Origin: Amaurobius ferox
Taxonomy: Eukaryota > Arthropoda > Arachnida > Araneae > Amaurobiidae
Direction: 5' to 3'
Assembly: GCA_951213105.1 (NCBI GenBank)
Contig: OX578153.1
Span: forward strand, 53,598,520 to 53,662,519
Length of the DNA stretch: 64,000 nt
Shown: in pieces, positions 1-11,000 of the stretch
How the letters are laid out: every line of letters starts with the position of its first letter
Numbering within the stretch: the stretch's first letter is position 1
Made by a program: the position numbers and the translations under genes
Notes under the pieces: generated by a model
What the model was told of the DNA's origin: nothing
What the model saw: the letters and a program-made list of their open reading frames with translations, nothing else
Databases searched by the model: none

Positions 1-795
1 CATCTCTAAAATGCGATAGATTCCTCTGTAATATTTTTTAAATTATCACAATACTACAATAATAATAAAACAAATGAACTTTATTCAAATGATGCCATCG
101 AAATATAAATCGCCTATATATAAAAGCAGCATTTCATTCATAAACATGTTACCAATCGTTTCATTCATCACAATACTATAATCATTTATTTTATTTAAAT
201 ATTTGAAAAATTGTCATCTACCATATTTATTTTAAAATGTGAAACCTCTCTAATATATAATACAATGAAACTCTTGGAAAGATGTTTATTATATAATGCA
301 TCTCTTTTTTCTTTCTGGAGGATATAGCAAAAGTCAGAATTTAATTGAATTTGTTTTTCTCCCTATATTAAATAACTTTTATTTAAAAAACTACCTAACA
401 TATTTGACTGAAATGTTTTCTATATATTTTATGGGATAATTTGAATATTTCCTAAATCTTTCTAAATAATCTGTGAATTTTAAATTCGCTTAAAAAATGT
501 TTGAAAAATTAGATCCCATAGGATTCAATGTATTTCACTTTTTCAACCCGGGTTCAATCCAAAACTAATTGGGTGATATTATTCATTTATATTCCCATAG
601 GTCTCACAGACCGTTTGAAAACATACTAAAATTTCATTTTGATAAAGTCATTTTTACGGCAGTTATCGTGCTAACGGACAGACAGACAGAAAGACAGAAT
701 GAACAAAGTCATAAACACTTGTCAACTATGTTGTAAACTGTTAAAGAATGAACAAAGTCATAAACACTTTTCAACATTTTTTGTAAAGTGTTAAT
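1..795 (-). repeat. Family H-D repeat, copy 1 (cut by window edge)
   Basis: Read on the minus strand this starts at its right edge with a hairpin, although here the outer arm is partly degenerate. A (CTGT)n run follows (about 674-698), then the conserved block around 'cgataactgccgtaaaaatgac' (about 640-670). The body matches 1500-2050 and 40224-40700. Positions 1-180 match the AT-rich distal part of the family seen at 41190-41480. It is non-coding and continues off the window. Confidence 0.7.
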
Positions 796-1208
796 AAAAT
801 AATACAATTTATGTATACTCAGGAAGCGCCATTTAGGCTATTAAACCTAAATTTCACGTCTATTTCAGTTGAACTAATTGATTTCATGATATTTCTTCAT
901 ATTTAATAGGACCCATATATAGACCTTCAAATTTCTTTTTACATCTCGTAATGTTATACGGAAATTTGAAATGTCTAATTTTTTTTTCATCCCTTCGAAA
1001 TGTAAATGAAAAAAAATTAAACCTTCATTGAAAAACATGAACTTCATTCAAATGACGGCATTGAAATAAAAATTGCCTGGTTTAAATATATCTGAAAAGC
1101 GATACATTCCACGGTAATATTTTTAAAACTATCATAATACTACGATAATTTATTATATTTAAAAACTTCATCGAAAACAACTGAAATTAATTCAAATGAC
1201 GTCATAGA
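796..1208. other. AT-rich sequence, probably distal H-D body
   Basis: No gene is visible. Positions 1020-1200 contain the 'acttcattcaaatgacggcattgaaat' type sequence also found at 41300-41350 and 51290-51330, so this is probably the distal part of another H-D copy. Positions 796-1000 are not recognised. Confidence 0.4.
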
Positions 1209-1276
1209 AAAAATAAATAAAAAGAACGAATATGAGTCTGCAGGGAAAGACATGTGCTGTCCACATCAGAATTTTT
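1209..1276 (+). repeat. 3' terminal fragment of family H-B
   Basis: A short fragment ending TGAGTCTGCAGGGAAAG, CATGTGCTGTCCACAT and CAGAATTTTT. This matches the 3' ends of the H-B copies at 13063, 46121 and 59570. It preserves the sequence CTGCAGGGAAAG, the reverse complement of the H-B 5' end, better than the longer copies do. Confidence 0.65.
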
Positions 1277-2050
1277 AACAATATTACAACAATGATTTAT
1301 AGAAGTGAACGGGGATTATTTTCAGGCCATTTCGAAAAAAATGTATGATCTATATTTAAAGATCCATCAAATTTTTGTCGAATAAAATGTTCAAAAAATT
1401 TAAGCTGTGTACCAAATTTTAACTCTCTAGGACGTAGGAAAGTGCATTAAAAATGCCATCAAATAAATTTATCATGAAGAGTTATATAAAATTTAAAAAA
1501 ATGAAAAATTGTTATCTACCAAATTTATTTTAAAATGTGAAGCCACTCCCATATGCAAAACGTTTAAACAAATGGAGAGATATTTATTATATAATATATC
1601 TCTCTTTTCTTTCTGGAAGATATCGCAAAGTCAGAATTTAATTGAATTTGTTTTTTTCACTATATTAAATAATTTTTAATTAAAAAACTACTTAACATAT
1701 TTTACTGAATTTTTTTTTATATATTCTATGGGATAATGTGAATATTTTCTAAAAATTTCGAAGCAATTCGTGAATTTTAAATTTACTTAAAAAATGTTTG
1801 AAAAATTAGGTCCCATAGGGTTCAATGTATTTCATTTTTTCAACCCGAGTTCAATAAAAAACTAATTGGGTGATATTATTTATTTATATTCCCATAGGTC
1901 CTACAGACCGTCTGAACAACATACTAAAATTTCATTTTGATAAAGTCATTTTTACGGCAGTTATCGTGCTAACGGACAGACAGACAGACAGACAGACAGA
2001 CAGAATGAACAAAGTCATAAACACTTTTCAACTTTGTTGTAAAGTGTTAA
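1277..2050 (-). repeat. Family H-D repeat, copy 2
   Basis: Minus-strand copy, parallel to copy 1 from about 1500 (the same 'tctaccaaatttattttaaaatgtgaa' block, the same ATATCTC motif and the same hairpin at the right edge). The hairpin arms AACACTTT and AAAGTGTT are intact here (about 2019-2050). The CTGT repeat is at about 1974-2005. The small ORF at 1870-2061 runs through simple repeat and is not a gene. Confidence 0.7.
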
Positions 2051-2551
2051 AAAGAACTTAAAAAAGTCACGATTTTGAAACAAGATGGATGCCATATATC
2101 ATTTTGAAGTGGGTCATGTGATCGTTTCATATCATGGTCACCTGATCGTTTCATATAAGAGGTGTAATTATTATTTTAATTTTTATTTAAAAAACTACTG
2201 AATATATTTCGCTGAATTTTTTTTATATATATTTTATGGAACAATTTGACTATTACCTAAAATTTTCGAAGCAATTTGTGAATTTTAAATCCGCTTAAAA
2301 AATGTTTGAAAAATTAGGTCCCATAGGGCTCAATGTATTTCATTTTTTCAACCCGGGTTCAATCCAAAACTAGTTGGGTGATATTATTCATTTATATTCC
2401 CATAGGTCCTACAGACCGTCTGAACAACATACTAAAATTTCATTTTGATTAAGTCATTTTTACGGCAGTTATCGTGCTAACGGACAGACAGACAGACAGA
2501 CAGAATGAACAAAGTCATAAACACTTTTCAACTTTGTTGTAAAGTGTTAAA
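2051..2551 (-). repeat. Family H-D repeat, copy 3
   Basis: Minus-strand copy directly abutting copy 2, so the two are head-to-tail. It carries the 5' hairpin (about 2520-2550), the CTGT run (about 2485-2505) and the block 'ggtcctacagaccgtctgaac'. It also contains a short duplicated sentence about 'gatcgtttcatat' (2118-2160), present again at 40620-40655. Confidence 0.7.
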
Positions 2552-3018
2552 AATAAATATTTTTTCTTATTTCGTAAGAAATAGGATCCAAATTATGAAT
2601 ATGCAAAAATAATTTCAATATTTTAATATTTTGAAGTTTTTTTTTTAAATCTTTAAATGTATCTGTCCGAGTGAATGTTTTGTTTACATTAATTTTGCTT
2701 TTGCTTGAAACATCTTCGAAACTATAAAATATAGACATAAATTGCAAACGACAAAATATGTATTAGAAAACTTTGTTTCTGAATCTATATTTATTTTTAT
2801 CAAACTTTTACAGTGTTCGAGTAATCGTCTTGTCATGTTGAAGAAAATTAAAAATTTTCCGTTTTTTAGAATTTTAATATTTATATCTCAAAAACCACAA
2901 TTTTTAACCATGAGTAATAAGCAAGAATTTCTTGCTCTTTGAAAGTTCTGCAAGTGTATATAATTGGATGTAAAATCGAGCTCTTAGTTTTTGAAGTATA
3001 GTGGTTAAAATTGAGTAT
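2552..3018. other. AT-rich sequence with no recognised feature
   Basis: Two short ORFs face each other here (2547-2747 minus, 2742-2942 plus), but both have AT-driven composition and no recognisable motif. I see nothing else. Confidence 0.5.
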
Positions 3019-3020
3019 TA

Positions 3021-3958
3021 CAGCCGAACCTGCCTTGAACGGAATTCAAGGGACTTGAAGAAATTTCCGTCTTGAAGAAATTTCAGTTTCATGCAGATCA
3101 TTTCAGGTAAAGCTAAGTTTAAAAGTTTAGCTGTAAATGCTGATAGTCCATATGTAATTGCTCACTTATCAGACTTTAAAAATTCTGAAAAGTATATTTA
3201 GGTAAATCCTATTAATACTACATTATTAATACTACATTCCTCTTATTAATTACATTATTAATAATAACCTACATTACATTATTAATAATAACCTACATTA
3301 CATTATTAATACTACATTCCTATTAATACTACAATCCTATTAATACTACATTTTTGCATACTGCTATCATATGCAAATAAAAATATGTAGTTAAAAATAT
3401 AGTATACCCCATGTCTTTAACTGTTAGCTTATTACCACACTTTGAAACCTGGATGAACTGACTTGTAGGCAAAATATTACTGCTTATCATAAAACAAAAA
3501 AATATATTAAAAGAAATGTCAGACGAACTTTCAAAATAATCGAATATGGTTTCTTAGACGTGTGTCTTATTAACGATACGACTTTCGGTTAAAAATCGTG
3601 CATTGAGTAATATTTCTAGCATTTCAGAGTCTCCATAACTAGCGAAAAATTTTTGAAGTTCTGAAATAACTTTCAGAAAATCGTAATATAATTTAATACA
3701 CAGTTATGTGAAAAATGGTTCTCGTGGATATAAATAGCTAAAATAGTTGGATGATTTTTTCATTCTCTGTTTGTTACTACAGGTGTTTTTATTTACAAAA
3801 TATTTTAAATTGGCAATCCGTCTCCGTGCCATGCAGGTTCCGTTTAACACAGGAGAAAATAACATGAATTTCCATTAATTTTGGACGGGGTTAAAACTAT
3901 TTTCCGAGTATTACAGTATTCCGTTTATTACAGGTTCCGTTTCAAACAGGTTTGACTA
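3021..3958. mobile_element. Non-autonomous pogo/Tigger-like DNA element
   Basis: The left end CAGCCGAACCTGCCTTGAAC and the reverse complement of the right end, TAGTCAAACCTGTTTGAAAC, form terminal inverted repeats. Both are flanked by TA (3019-3020 and 3959-3960). There is a second subterminal 'CAGGTTCCGTTT' motif near the right end (about 3834 and 3931). The 938-bp interior has no transposase ORF, so it is a MITE-like derivative. Membership in the pogo/Tigger group is inferred from the CAG...AACCTG terminus and the TA duplication. Confidence 0.6.
3205..3353. repeat. 'cattattaatactac' microsatellite
   Basis: Irregular tandem copies of 'ctacattattaat' and 'tattaatactacatt' inside the pogo-like element. 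Confidence 0.8.
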
Positions 3959-3987
3959 TATTTAACCTCAGTTTTTCAATGGCTGGG

Positions 3988-4452
3988 AAAGCTGTATTAC
4001 TTAAATTGTCACGATTGTTGTAGCTTAATCTGTTTACTTACTCCTTGGTTATCAGAGCACAAGTGCGAGATATTGTATTTTGTTTAAAAATATCAGACGT
4101 TTAGCTCTAATACTTAAATTGTTACAATTGCTGCAGCTTAATTTGTTTACTTACTCCTTGGTTATCAGAGCAGAAGTGCAAGATATTGTATTTTGTTTAA
4201 AAATATCAGACGTTTAGCTGTAATACTTAAAGTTTTGCGATTGTTGCAGCTCAATCTGTTTACTTACTCCTTAGTTATCGGAGCACAAGTACGACATATT
4301 GTATTTTGTTTAAAAATATCAGAAGTTTAGCTGTAATACATAAATTGTCACGATTGTTGCAGGTCAATCTGTTTAATTAATCACTAGTTGGTAAAATATC
4401 GGAGCACAAGCACGAGATATTGTATTTTGTTTATAAATATTAGGCGTTTATG
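3988..4452. repeat. 113-bp tandem repeat, four copies
   Basis: The phrase 'ttaaattgt' followed by 'cacgattgttgcagct' recurs at about 4001, 4114, 4227 and 4340, giving a constant 113-bp period. Each unit contains 'tttacttactccttggttatc' and 'gatattgtattttgttt'-type sequence. The last unit is most diverged. The array starts about 30 bp beyond the pogo-like element. Confidence 0.85.
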
Positions 4453-5113
4453 TTAACTTGGGGGATTTTAAAAATACTTAATGATTTCTGATGCTTGAAC
4501 AGAATAGATGAAAATATGCATTTTTAAATACGTATTCAAATGCGCCTTTATGTGCCGCCAAGCAAGTTTATAGATTGACGTGAATCTAAAATTTCGTCAG
4601 ATGTAATGTTTAACTTTAATTTATTTATCAAAATTCAAGTTAGTAAAATAAATTGATACTTTTCCGTGAAATCTAGTACGGCCGAAGTATCTAAATGAAA
4701 TCAGGACGAAAATTAAAAGTTCTAGCTAACTAGATACATTTAGGTAGTAATGTCTAGAAACTTGAAAGTCTGTAATAGATTGAATAAAGTTATTGAACTT
4801 TACAAAAGTTTTATTTTACAAAATGTTATTCACTCAAAGGCATCACGGCTCCATCGGACTATAGTCACCGCTGATATTCTTGAAACGCTTCGATTTCAGT
4901 CGGAAACTCCGATCCCCAAAGTAAAATTATATTAACTGGAATGTGATTCAGTTCGACTTATTATTCTTAAATAGCTTGTGATTTCTTTTGTTGTTTTGCA
5001 AAATTTTGCAAGAATAAATTTGAAAAATATGTATCTTTAGTCCAAACTCTGACCAACCGCTGTTATAGCATGTTACGCTTTATTTTTAAAGGCTTGAAAT
5101 ATCTTTCGATTGA
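4453..5113. other. AT-rich sequence with one unassigned 61-codon ORF
   Basis: A plus-strand ORF spans 4750-4935 (61 codons, ATG start). It has a basic, leucine-rich composition with no motif I recognise and no supporting context. It may be a chance ORF. Confidence 0.4.
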
Positions 5114-5176
5114 TATGAGGATCACGATAAAATTTTTGAGATACGTCTAAGTGGTACAAGTTAAGCTTACTAACTC

Positions 5177-6532
5177 TTAGGAGTGTTCAAAGTACTCCCC
5201 TTCAACATCAATGCAGTTTTGTTGGCGAATTTTCCAAATATTAAATGCTTCAAAATATCCATTTTTTGAAATCGATGAAAAATATGCTTCTATAGCCTCA
5301 TCAATCTCATCTTCGGAATGAAACCTACTTCCATGTAAATTTGTTTTTAGATTAAAAAATAGCCAAAAGTCACACATAGCAAGATCAGGAGAATAGGATG
5401 GATGTTCTATCACTTTGATGTTTTTTTGTTCAAGAAATTTGACTGTCACTTTTTTTGAATGAGAAGATGCATTGTCATGGTGAAGCATGAGTCCCCTAAC
5501 ATTCACTGTCTGAAGAATTTCTGGAAGACACTTAGTGGTGCACCAGTTAGTTGTAGCTGTCTTCCGTCTCTCCAGCTTTATGGATTTGACCAGACCTGCA
5601 TTTCTGAAGAACAGGGCATACATTACTTTTTTGATTGCCCGTTGTCTTTTCACCATTGTTGGTTTGGGATTATCTTCAAAGACCCATACTTTACTTTCTT
5701 GACGTGTTGGAACGCCGAGAAACGGTATGTACGTTTCATCACCAGGTATGATTTTAGAAATAATGCGGTGTTCCCCATTATTAAGTAATTTTAGGGTTTC
5801 TTTACTGATTCTGACACCCTTGGCTCTTTGGTGTTCTGTTAAATTATGGGGAACCTAACGACAAAATAATTTTTGCATATGCAGTTCTTCATGAATAATT
5901 TTATGCATAGCTGCGGATCCAATGTTAAGTTACTTCTGTATCATTTGGTAGGTACAGCGATTATCATCGATTAGCATTTTTTGAATGGCCGACATATTTT
6001 CTAGGACTACAGCTGACAAAGGTCTACCTGTGTGTTTTTCACCCAGGTGAGAATTTTGACCTCTTCTAAACTCTGTAAACCATCGGAATACAGTTGCACG
6101 AGATGGAACATCATTCATATATGCTAATTGTTGTTGTTGAGACCCAGACCGTCCGACCTACCAGAAAGGTGTAAGGTAACTGTTTGGACGGCCGGGAAGT
6201 GCCACCCAATTTGGACCGGAACCCAATGGGGGAGGCATCCACAGGGACCGTACCCTCCTTCCCCTACCACCAACCTCTCGGAAGGACTTACGGACCCACA
6301 TGTTTAACGTGATCGTACTCCGCGTGAACACGGCGGCAGTTTTGGCAGTGGCTGGAATCGAACCCGGGTCTACCGAGTGCAACTCCAGCGCGCTAACCAA
6401 TGGGCTACCGCGCCCCACATATGCTAATTGTAGACGTTGATGACATTCTTCTTGATTTAGTCCCACTTCAAAATCATAGAAAATCATAGCTCGATAATGC
6501 TCTCGCGCTAACTCCATTTTCTTTTCTTTCAA
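5177..6532 (-). pseudogene. mariner transposase (D,D34D), disrupted
   Basis: This would encode the cut-and-paste transposase of the surrounding mariner. The N-terminal part is 6532-6432, then a SINE intervenes, and the frame resumes at 6118. The helix-turn-helix region includes 'PSRATVFRWFTEFRRGQ'. The first catalytic Asp is in GDET (codon 5738-5740), the second in HHDN (5474-5476) and the third in MCDFWLF (5369-5371), with 34 residues between the second and third, which defines the mariner class. The protein ends YFEHS. Discounting the SINE, the length is about 352 codons, matching the family. The 300-bp SINE insertion keeps the frame, but there are two in-frame stops: TAA at 5927-5929 and TAG at 5855-5857 (in CR-stop-VPHN). 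There is no frameshift, so inactivation is fairly recent. The protein is non-functional as it stands. Confidence 0.9.
6119..6431 (-). mobile_element. tRNA-derived SINE (CAA tail) with 13-bp target duplication
   Basis: A full-length SINE lies at about 6132-6416 on the minus strand. The tRNA-like head with A box (ggttagcgcgctgg) and B box (gggttcgattcc) is at the right, and the CAA-rich tail is at the left. The flanking duplication is ATATGCTAATTGT at 6119-6131 and 6419-6431. The target is the mariner transposase gene. The ORF through the SINE (6158-6532) is a shadow. Confidence 0.93.
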
Positions 6533-6717
6533 AATTTATTCTACAATAGCTAAATTGTAATTGTCGCCACAAATTATCGTCTGCGGACATAAGAGAGCTC
6601 AAATTTAAATATCCAACCAATAATTTTTTTCTAGCGCATATTGTTTGCCTCTATCTCAAAAATTTCAGTGTGACCCTCGTACAAGTTTTGACAACATACT
6701 TGCTTTTGCCGAGGACA

Positions 6718-7060
6718 GCTAATAAGGTCGCGAACACAAAAATAGTATGGCGGCTATTTTTCACTACCATATTTGAAAGCGGTCTGTTTCGCAATCATTG
6801 AGCCATAAATAACTCCTTTCATGCACAATTATGTAAATTTTTGACCTAGCTGCCGTGCTAAGAAAATATAAAAGTTTTCGCTCAAATTTCAATAAATTCG
6901 ATCTAGCTCTAGATTTTAAATAACAAAGCCGGATATAAACTTTCGTGAAAATCCATTATTATTGTGGCAGCTATATTGTTCTCAAGAAATCAACCAGAGA
7001 CAGGCAGACAGACATCCCTCTAAAATAGTTAAAACCTGTTCAAGAGGTCGTGAAACATAC
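6718..7060 (-). repeat. Family H-C repeat, copy 2 (5' part lost)
   Basis: The reverse complement aligns with 11080-11400. Shared features are 'ggattttcacgaaa', 'aaaatctagagc/aca agat', 'gcgaaaactt', 'ttatttatggctcaatgat' and 'gtgaaaaata'. It includes the CTGTCTGCCTGTC simple repeat (about 6998-7012). The mariner ends 39 bp before it. Confidence 0.6.
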
Positions 7061-7611
7061 ATTGGCATCTCGAAATTTTCGTGTAAGCAATACTGTTCCA
7101 TGGCAAATATGTAGCAATGAGAGTTGTGGAGGGATTTCAATCGATAAAGATGGTTCCTATGTTACTTTCACAATTTATATATGATTCCCTAGGAGAACAC
7201 CTGCAAAAGGGTGAAATCAACGCTCCTTCGACTTGGTGAACAGAGAAGTATCAGTTTCAGAGGGGATCATAGCAGGGCGCCTTTGGGGAAAGCTGACCCT
7301 TGACCGTTTCCGGCCGCACGTGCGCCCGGGTACATGGGAATTTTGGCGAGTTGTCAAAGATTAATTCTGGGGTGTTAACCAACCCTCTGTCATCACAGCA
7401 CCCAATAGCTGGATGTAACCCTTGAATATCCAATCAAAATACCAGGGGCTGCAGTGGGGGAGCCAATAATAGACCTGGGGCGTAATTGTGTAGGAGGGCA
7501 CATTTTCCGATGTCCGAGAGAGAGAGTGAGTTTTTTTAGAGAAGTTTTGAGAACACTTGATATTTTGATTCCGAGGGGAAAGGTCCTCAATCCACGGAGC
7601 AGATGACGGAC
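7061..7611. other. GC-richer unassigned sequence
   Basis: Positions 7225-7600 are notably richer in G+C than their surroundings. They hold short ORFs (minus 7393-7590) without recognisable domains. This could be a fragment of a decayed retrotransposon or of host sequence; I cannot decide. Confidence 0.3.
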
Positions 7612-7928
7612 ACCCGTCGCCTACCGGGGCGCGTTAGCCCATTGGTTAGCGCGCTGGAGTTGCACTCGGTAGGCCCGGGTTCGATTCCAGCCACTGCCAA
7701 AACTGCATCCGTGTTCACGCTGAGTACGATCACGTTAAACATGTGGGTCCGTAAGTCCTTCCGAGAGGTTGGTGGTAGGGGAAGGAGGGTACGGTCCCTG
7801 TGGATGCCTCCCCCACTGGGTTCCGGTCGAAATTGGGTGGCACTTCCCGGCCGTCCAAACAGTTACCTTACACCTTTCTGGTAGGTCGGACGGTCTGGGT
7901 CTCAACAACAACAACCCGTCGCCTACCG
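7612..7928 (+). mobile_element. tRNA-derived SINE (CAA tail) with 15-bp target duplication
   Basis: Full-length plus-strand SINE at 7627-7913: head gggcgcgttagcccattggt, A box, B box gggttcgattcc, core 'ttccgagaggttggtggtag', tail TCTCAACAACAACA. The duplication is ACCCGTCGCCTACCG at 7612-7626 and 7914-7928. The two overlapping ORFs here are shadows of the SINE. Confidence 0.94.
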
Positions 7929-8560
7929 ACTCGCTGACGAGCTATCCTTCGAGGTACTGAAGTATGCATGTATTTTTACACATTTATTACTGAAGTATGC
8001 ATGTATTTTTACGAGGTACTGCATGTATTTTTACATACTGTGTCGATGACACGAGTTTCCTCTATCTCTCTCTGCATTGGTTTAGACTTCATATTCAGGA
8101 TAATTAGTTTTTGTGTAAATTAACTTGATTATATTTTAAAGTAACACGTGTTTAGATACGAGTTGATCTCAATCTTAATGTAATTTAACCACGGAGAAGC
8201 TTATATGTTTTAAATGGGTAATTTTTTGAAAGTCGTGTTTGAAACCCGTTCTCTTGTAACCGGATCAATATTGTGTAAGGAGAAGATGTTTGAGATTAAT
8301 CATATTTATATTGGGATGTCAGTAGAATATTCCATTGTTATTATAATCATTGTGTAAATAAATATTGTTATTGTTTTATATCATGTCTGCTGTCTTCATT
8401 TTCCATTAAATTGATTTATATGTATTTTTATTCGACACGGCCAATGTCGGAGATCACTGTAATGGTGAGAAATAATAATATTTGCGTTCTGACCGGACGT
8501 GTGGTAAAAATCCACGCAACAAATACTTTCTCTATACTATATTCTATAGTATGAGAAAAT
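7929..8560. other. Unassigned; possible solo LTR at about 8038-8441
   Basis: The stretch begins with repeats of 'gaagtatgcatgtattttta' (7957-8030). GTGTCGA at 8040 and TCGACAC at 8433-8439 form a short inverted pair, and AATAAA occurs upstream of the right one, as in an LTR. I found no convincing flanking duplication, so the LTR reading is weak. Confidence 0.25.
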
Positions 8561-8859
8561 AAAAATTATTGCCATTTTAGTTCATTTTCATCCAATTTAA
8601 GTTTAGCACGATACTCATAAAGATAATATGATACCAAATTAAAAAGAAGCAGGATGAAAAGCTTTTAAATTCGAAAAACCTTTTAAGTTAGAAAAACTCA
8701 TTAAATACACTTAGTTTAGAAGCAGATTTTTTGTGTCAAGACGAAATTAATCAAAACACCAGCTCTTGAATATAATCTGCGGCGGCAATGAATGAATAAG
8801 TTTGATTTGACGAAATGGCGGAAAATGGTGATTTTTGACTTTAAAAGTTCATAAATTTT
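8561..8859. other. AT-rich sequence, nothing recognised
   Basis: No ORF, hairpin or repeat unit that I can support. Confidence 0.5.
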
Positions 8860-9027
8860 AAATTAAATCAAGTTTTAAAAATCTTGTCGAGGTGTATCGT
8901 ACGTGAAACACCTCTGCAGCAGATTTTGGTCCTGTCTAACTCTTCGATTTCCCCCTACTGATGACATGCACAGAAACACAGATAGACAGAAATGAACACA
9001 AATGCTTTCTTTGATATGTAAGATACT
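8860..9027 (+). repeat. Interspersed repeat tail (family E2), copy 1
   Basis: Shared with 56575-56750: 'aatcttgtcgaggtgtatc', a weak 'acctctgcagcagatttt' block, 'cacagaaacacagata' simple sequence, and a shared ending '...tgtaagat'. It looks like the 3' end of a non-LTR or similar element, but that class is not established. Confidence 0.45.
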
Positions 9028-9420
9028 GTTTGCATATTGTCCCGATTCCTTACAATAAACTGAATTTATATCATCTCTGATAGAAGGAATATTTGGGAAT
9101 TTATTAGTGACAGAAAATATTAAAGGTCACAGAGGCATTTTGCGGAACTTATGATGAATGTTACGCATTCCGAATTCATTTCGAATATTCTGTTCTCTAA
9201 GAACTAATTGTGCTTATTGTCACGTTCCTGATAATAGAGTTCCAATCATCGCACTGACAGAAAGGATAATAGGTGAATTTGAGGAGGAGGAATGGTTTAA
9301 AGGTCACATAGATAATCGTTTATGGAATTCATTATCAGCAGGGCATTTGAAATGCCAAAGTACTAGGGAGAAAATATATAAAATAAATGTACTAGAACTT
9401 TGAAGTTCATGATTAATAAA
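9028..9420 (+). repeat. Two diverged copies of an approximately 130-bp unit
   Basis: The sequence pattern 'attgtcacgttcctgataata...gacagaaaggataat...gaattt...aaaggtcaca' occurs at about 9035-9145 and 9215-9330. A third relative lies at 24745-24880. The ORF at 9158-9403 covers one unit. Its reading frame is not conserved in the 24.7-kb copy, so coding is unlikely. Confidence 0.4.
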
Positions 9421-10675
9421 TTAATATAATATAATTGCGTATATATTGGACGCGTTTTTTTGCATTTCTGAATAAAACTCGCTGTAGGGGTGATGGGGGA
9501 GGCATGATTCATAGGGAGGGTTTGATGAATTTTTCCAAATTTCCCAACAGATGACACTGTATATCTGCAATAATAAAAGAAAATGTCTGTGTGTTTGCTT
9601 ATTTGTGTTGTCTGCAGAGAAAGATTTTCGTGACGTACAGCCATGGAATTTGGTATAGGGGTACATTCCCAATTTCCGAGAGGAAGCACCTCGTTGGGTT
9701 TTTTTTAAATTAATAATTAGTTTATAAAAGTTTTGAACTAAAAAGTCAAAATTTTATTGATAGAATGATGGCGGAATCTACTGTTGTACGTTGATCGTTG
9801 ATAAAATAAAATAAAATTTTCCGATTTTTAAAACAGTTTTTATAAATTTTTATAAACAAAATCAGTATTTTATTGATAGACAAGATCAGTATTTTATTGA
9901 TAGTGAAATTGTCTTCAATTTTTGATCTAACATTCGATTTCCATTTAAACTTTGATTTCTTTACCTACACCAAACTATGAAACTACGAAAAGACCTGCAG
10001 GTGTCAGATTTCTACAGAAGTCGTCTAAATTCATCCGTTAGTTTTGGTGGCGCCATCAGTTATTAAACATTGTTAAAACTACAACAAATTATATTCTTTC
10101 CGAGCCCAGTCGCTTTTTAAAAACTTGAATAAATGAATTCAATTAATTAGTTGTCTTTAACTTCCGTGGAACGCCAGATACATTTTCTAGTTCCATAAAG
10201 ATATGTAAACTGTAATTTTTCATGAGACAGTCATGTGATATAAATATTATGAACGTAGGACCAGCAGATTTTTATTAGTTCAGATTTGAAGCTTTTGACA
10301 CTTCTGCAAATATTTTTGACATTACCTCTGTTAAGTTTATAATTAAAGTTTAAATATAATTTGCATGCAACTTCTAGAAACTGAATACCATATCGTTATA
10401 ATTATTTTTACTTCAAAAGATATTGCAATGAGACAGTATTATTTGAGCTAGGACATATTAACAATATTAAAGTAGTATGAGGAGAATAAGGTCATGATAT
10501 TTTGCGATGTTTGATACATAGCAAAATTCCTATATTTTGCAATTTGTTTATAAAATATCTGAGCACAACATTCTTAAATATTAAGAAAATAAACAATAAA
10601 AACAAAGTTGAGTATTTAAGCTCTTCAAACGAAGACAGTGATGAATTTTTATAATACAATTAACTATTTTAGTAT
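9421..10675. other. AT-rich intergenic sequence
   Basis: The only structure seen is a threefold 'attttattgatag' motif (about 9752, 9868, 9891). The ORFs at 9363-9689 have no recognisable domain. Confidence 0.45.
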
Positions 10676-10963
10676 TTCCTCTTCTTCTTCGACACAGACC
10701 GTCCAACCGACTAGAATGGTATAAGGTATCCGTTTGGATGGCCGGGAAGTGTCACCCAATTTTGACCGGAGCTCAGTGGGAGAGGCATCCACAGGGCCCG
10801 TACCCTCCTTCGCCTACTACCAACCTCTCGGAAGGACTTATGGATCCACATGTTTAATGTGATCGTACTCCGCTTCAACACTGCGGCAGTTTTGGCAGTG
10901 GCAGGAATCAAACCCGGGCCGACCGAGTGCATTTCCCTCGCGCTAACCACTGGGCCGTCGCGT
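10676..10963 (-). mobile_element. tRNA-derived SINE, GAA-tail subfamily
   Basis: Minus-strand SINE diverged from the CAA-tail copies. The head is at the right (ccgtcgcgtt...cgctaacc) and the B box is at about 10903-10925. The tail is GAAGAAGAAG (seen as cttcttcttc at 10680-10690). The flanks share only about 'cctctt', so the duplication is decayed. Confidence 0.85.
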
Positions 10964-11000
10964 TCGTCCTCTTTTAATATTTGTATTTCTTTGAGATTTT

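Larger units (their letters stand above)
5116..6679 (-). mobile_element. mariner transposon interrupted by a SINE
   Basis: Imperfect terminal inverted repeats of about 27 bp: left TGAGGATCACGATAAAATTT, right (reverse complement) CGAGGGTCACACTGAAATTT, both continuing TTGAGATA. Flanking TA dinucleotides lie at 5114-5115 and 6680-6681, the expected mariner target duplication. Without the SINE and its duplicated target (300 bp), the element is about 1264 bp, a normal mariner size. The right end lies directly beside an H-C repeat. Confidence 0.88.

Noticed and set aside
7603..7884. ORFs of 80-130 codons containing 'SALELHSVGPGSIPATAKTA'
   Set aside because: This translation recurs at 6.2, 7.6, 14.3, 43.0, 43.5, 49.8 and 50.0 kb because it reads through the SINE head and core. 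It is not a protein family.
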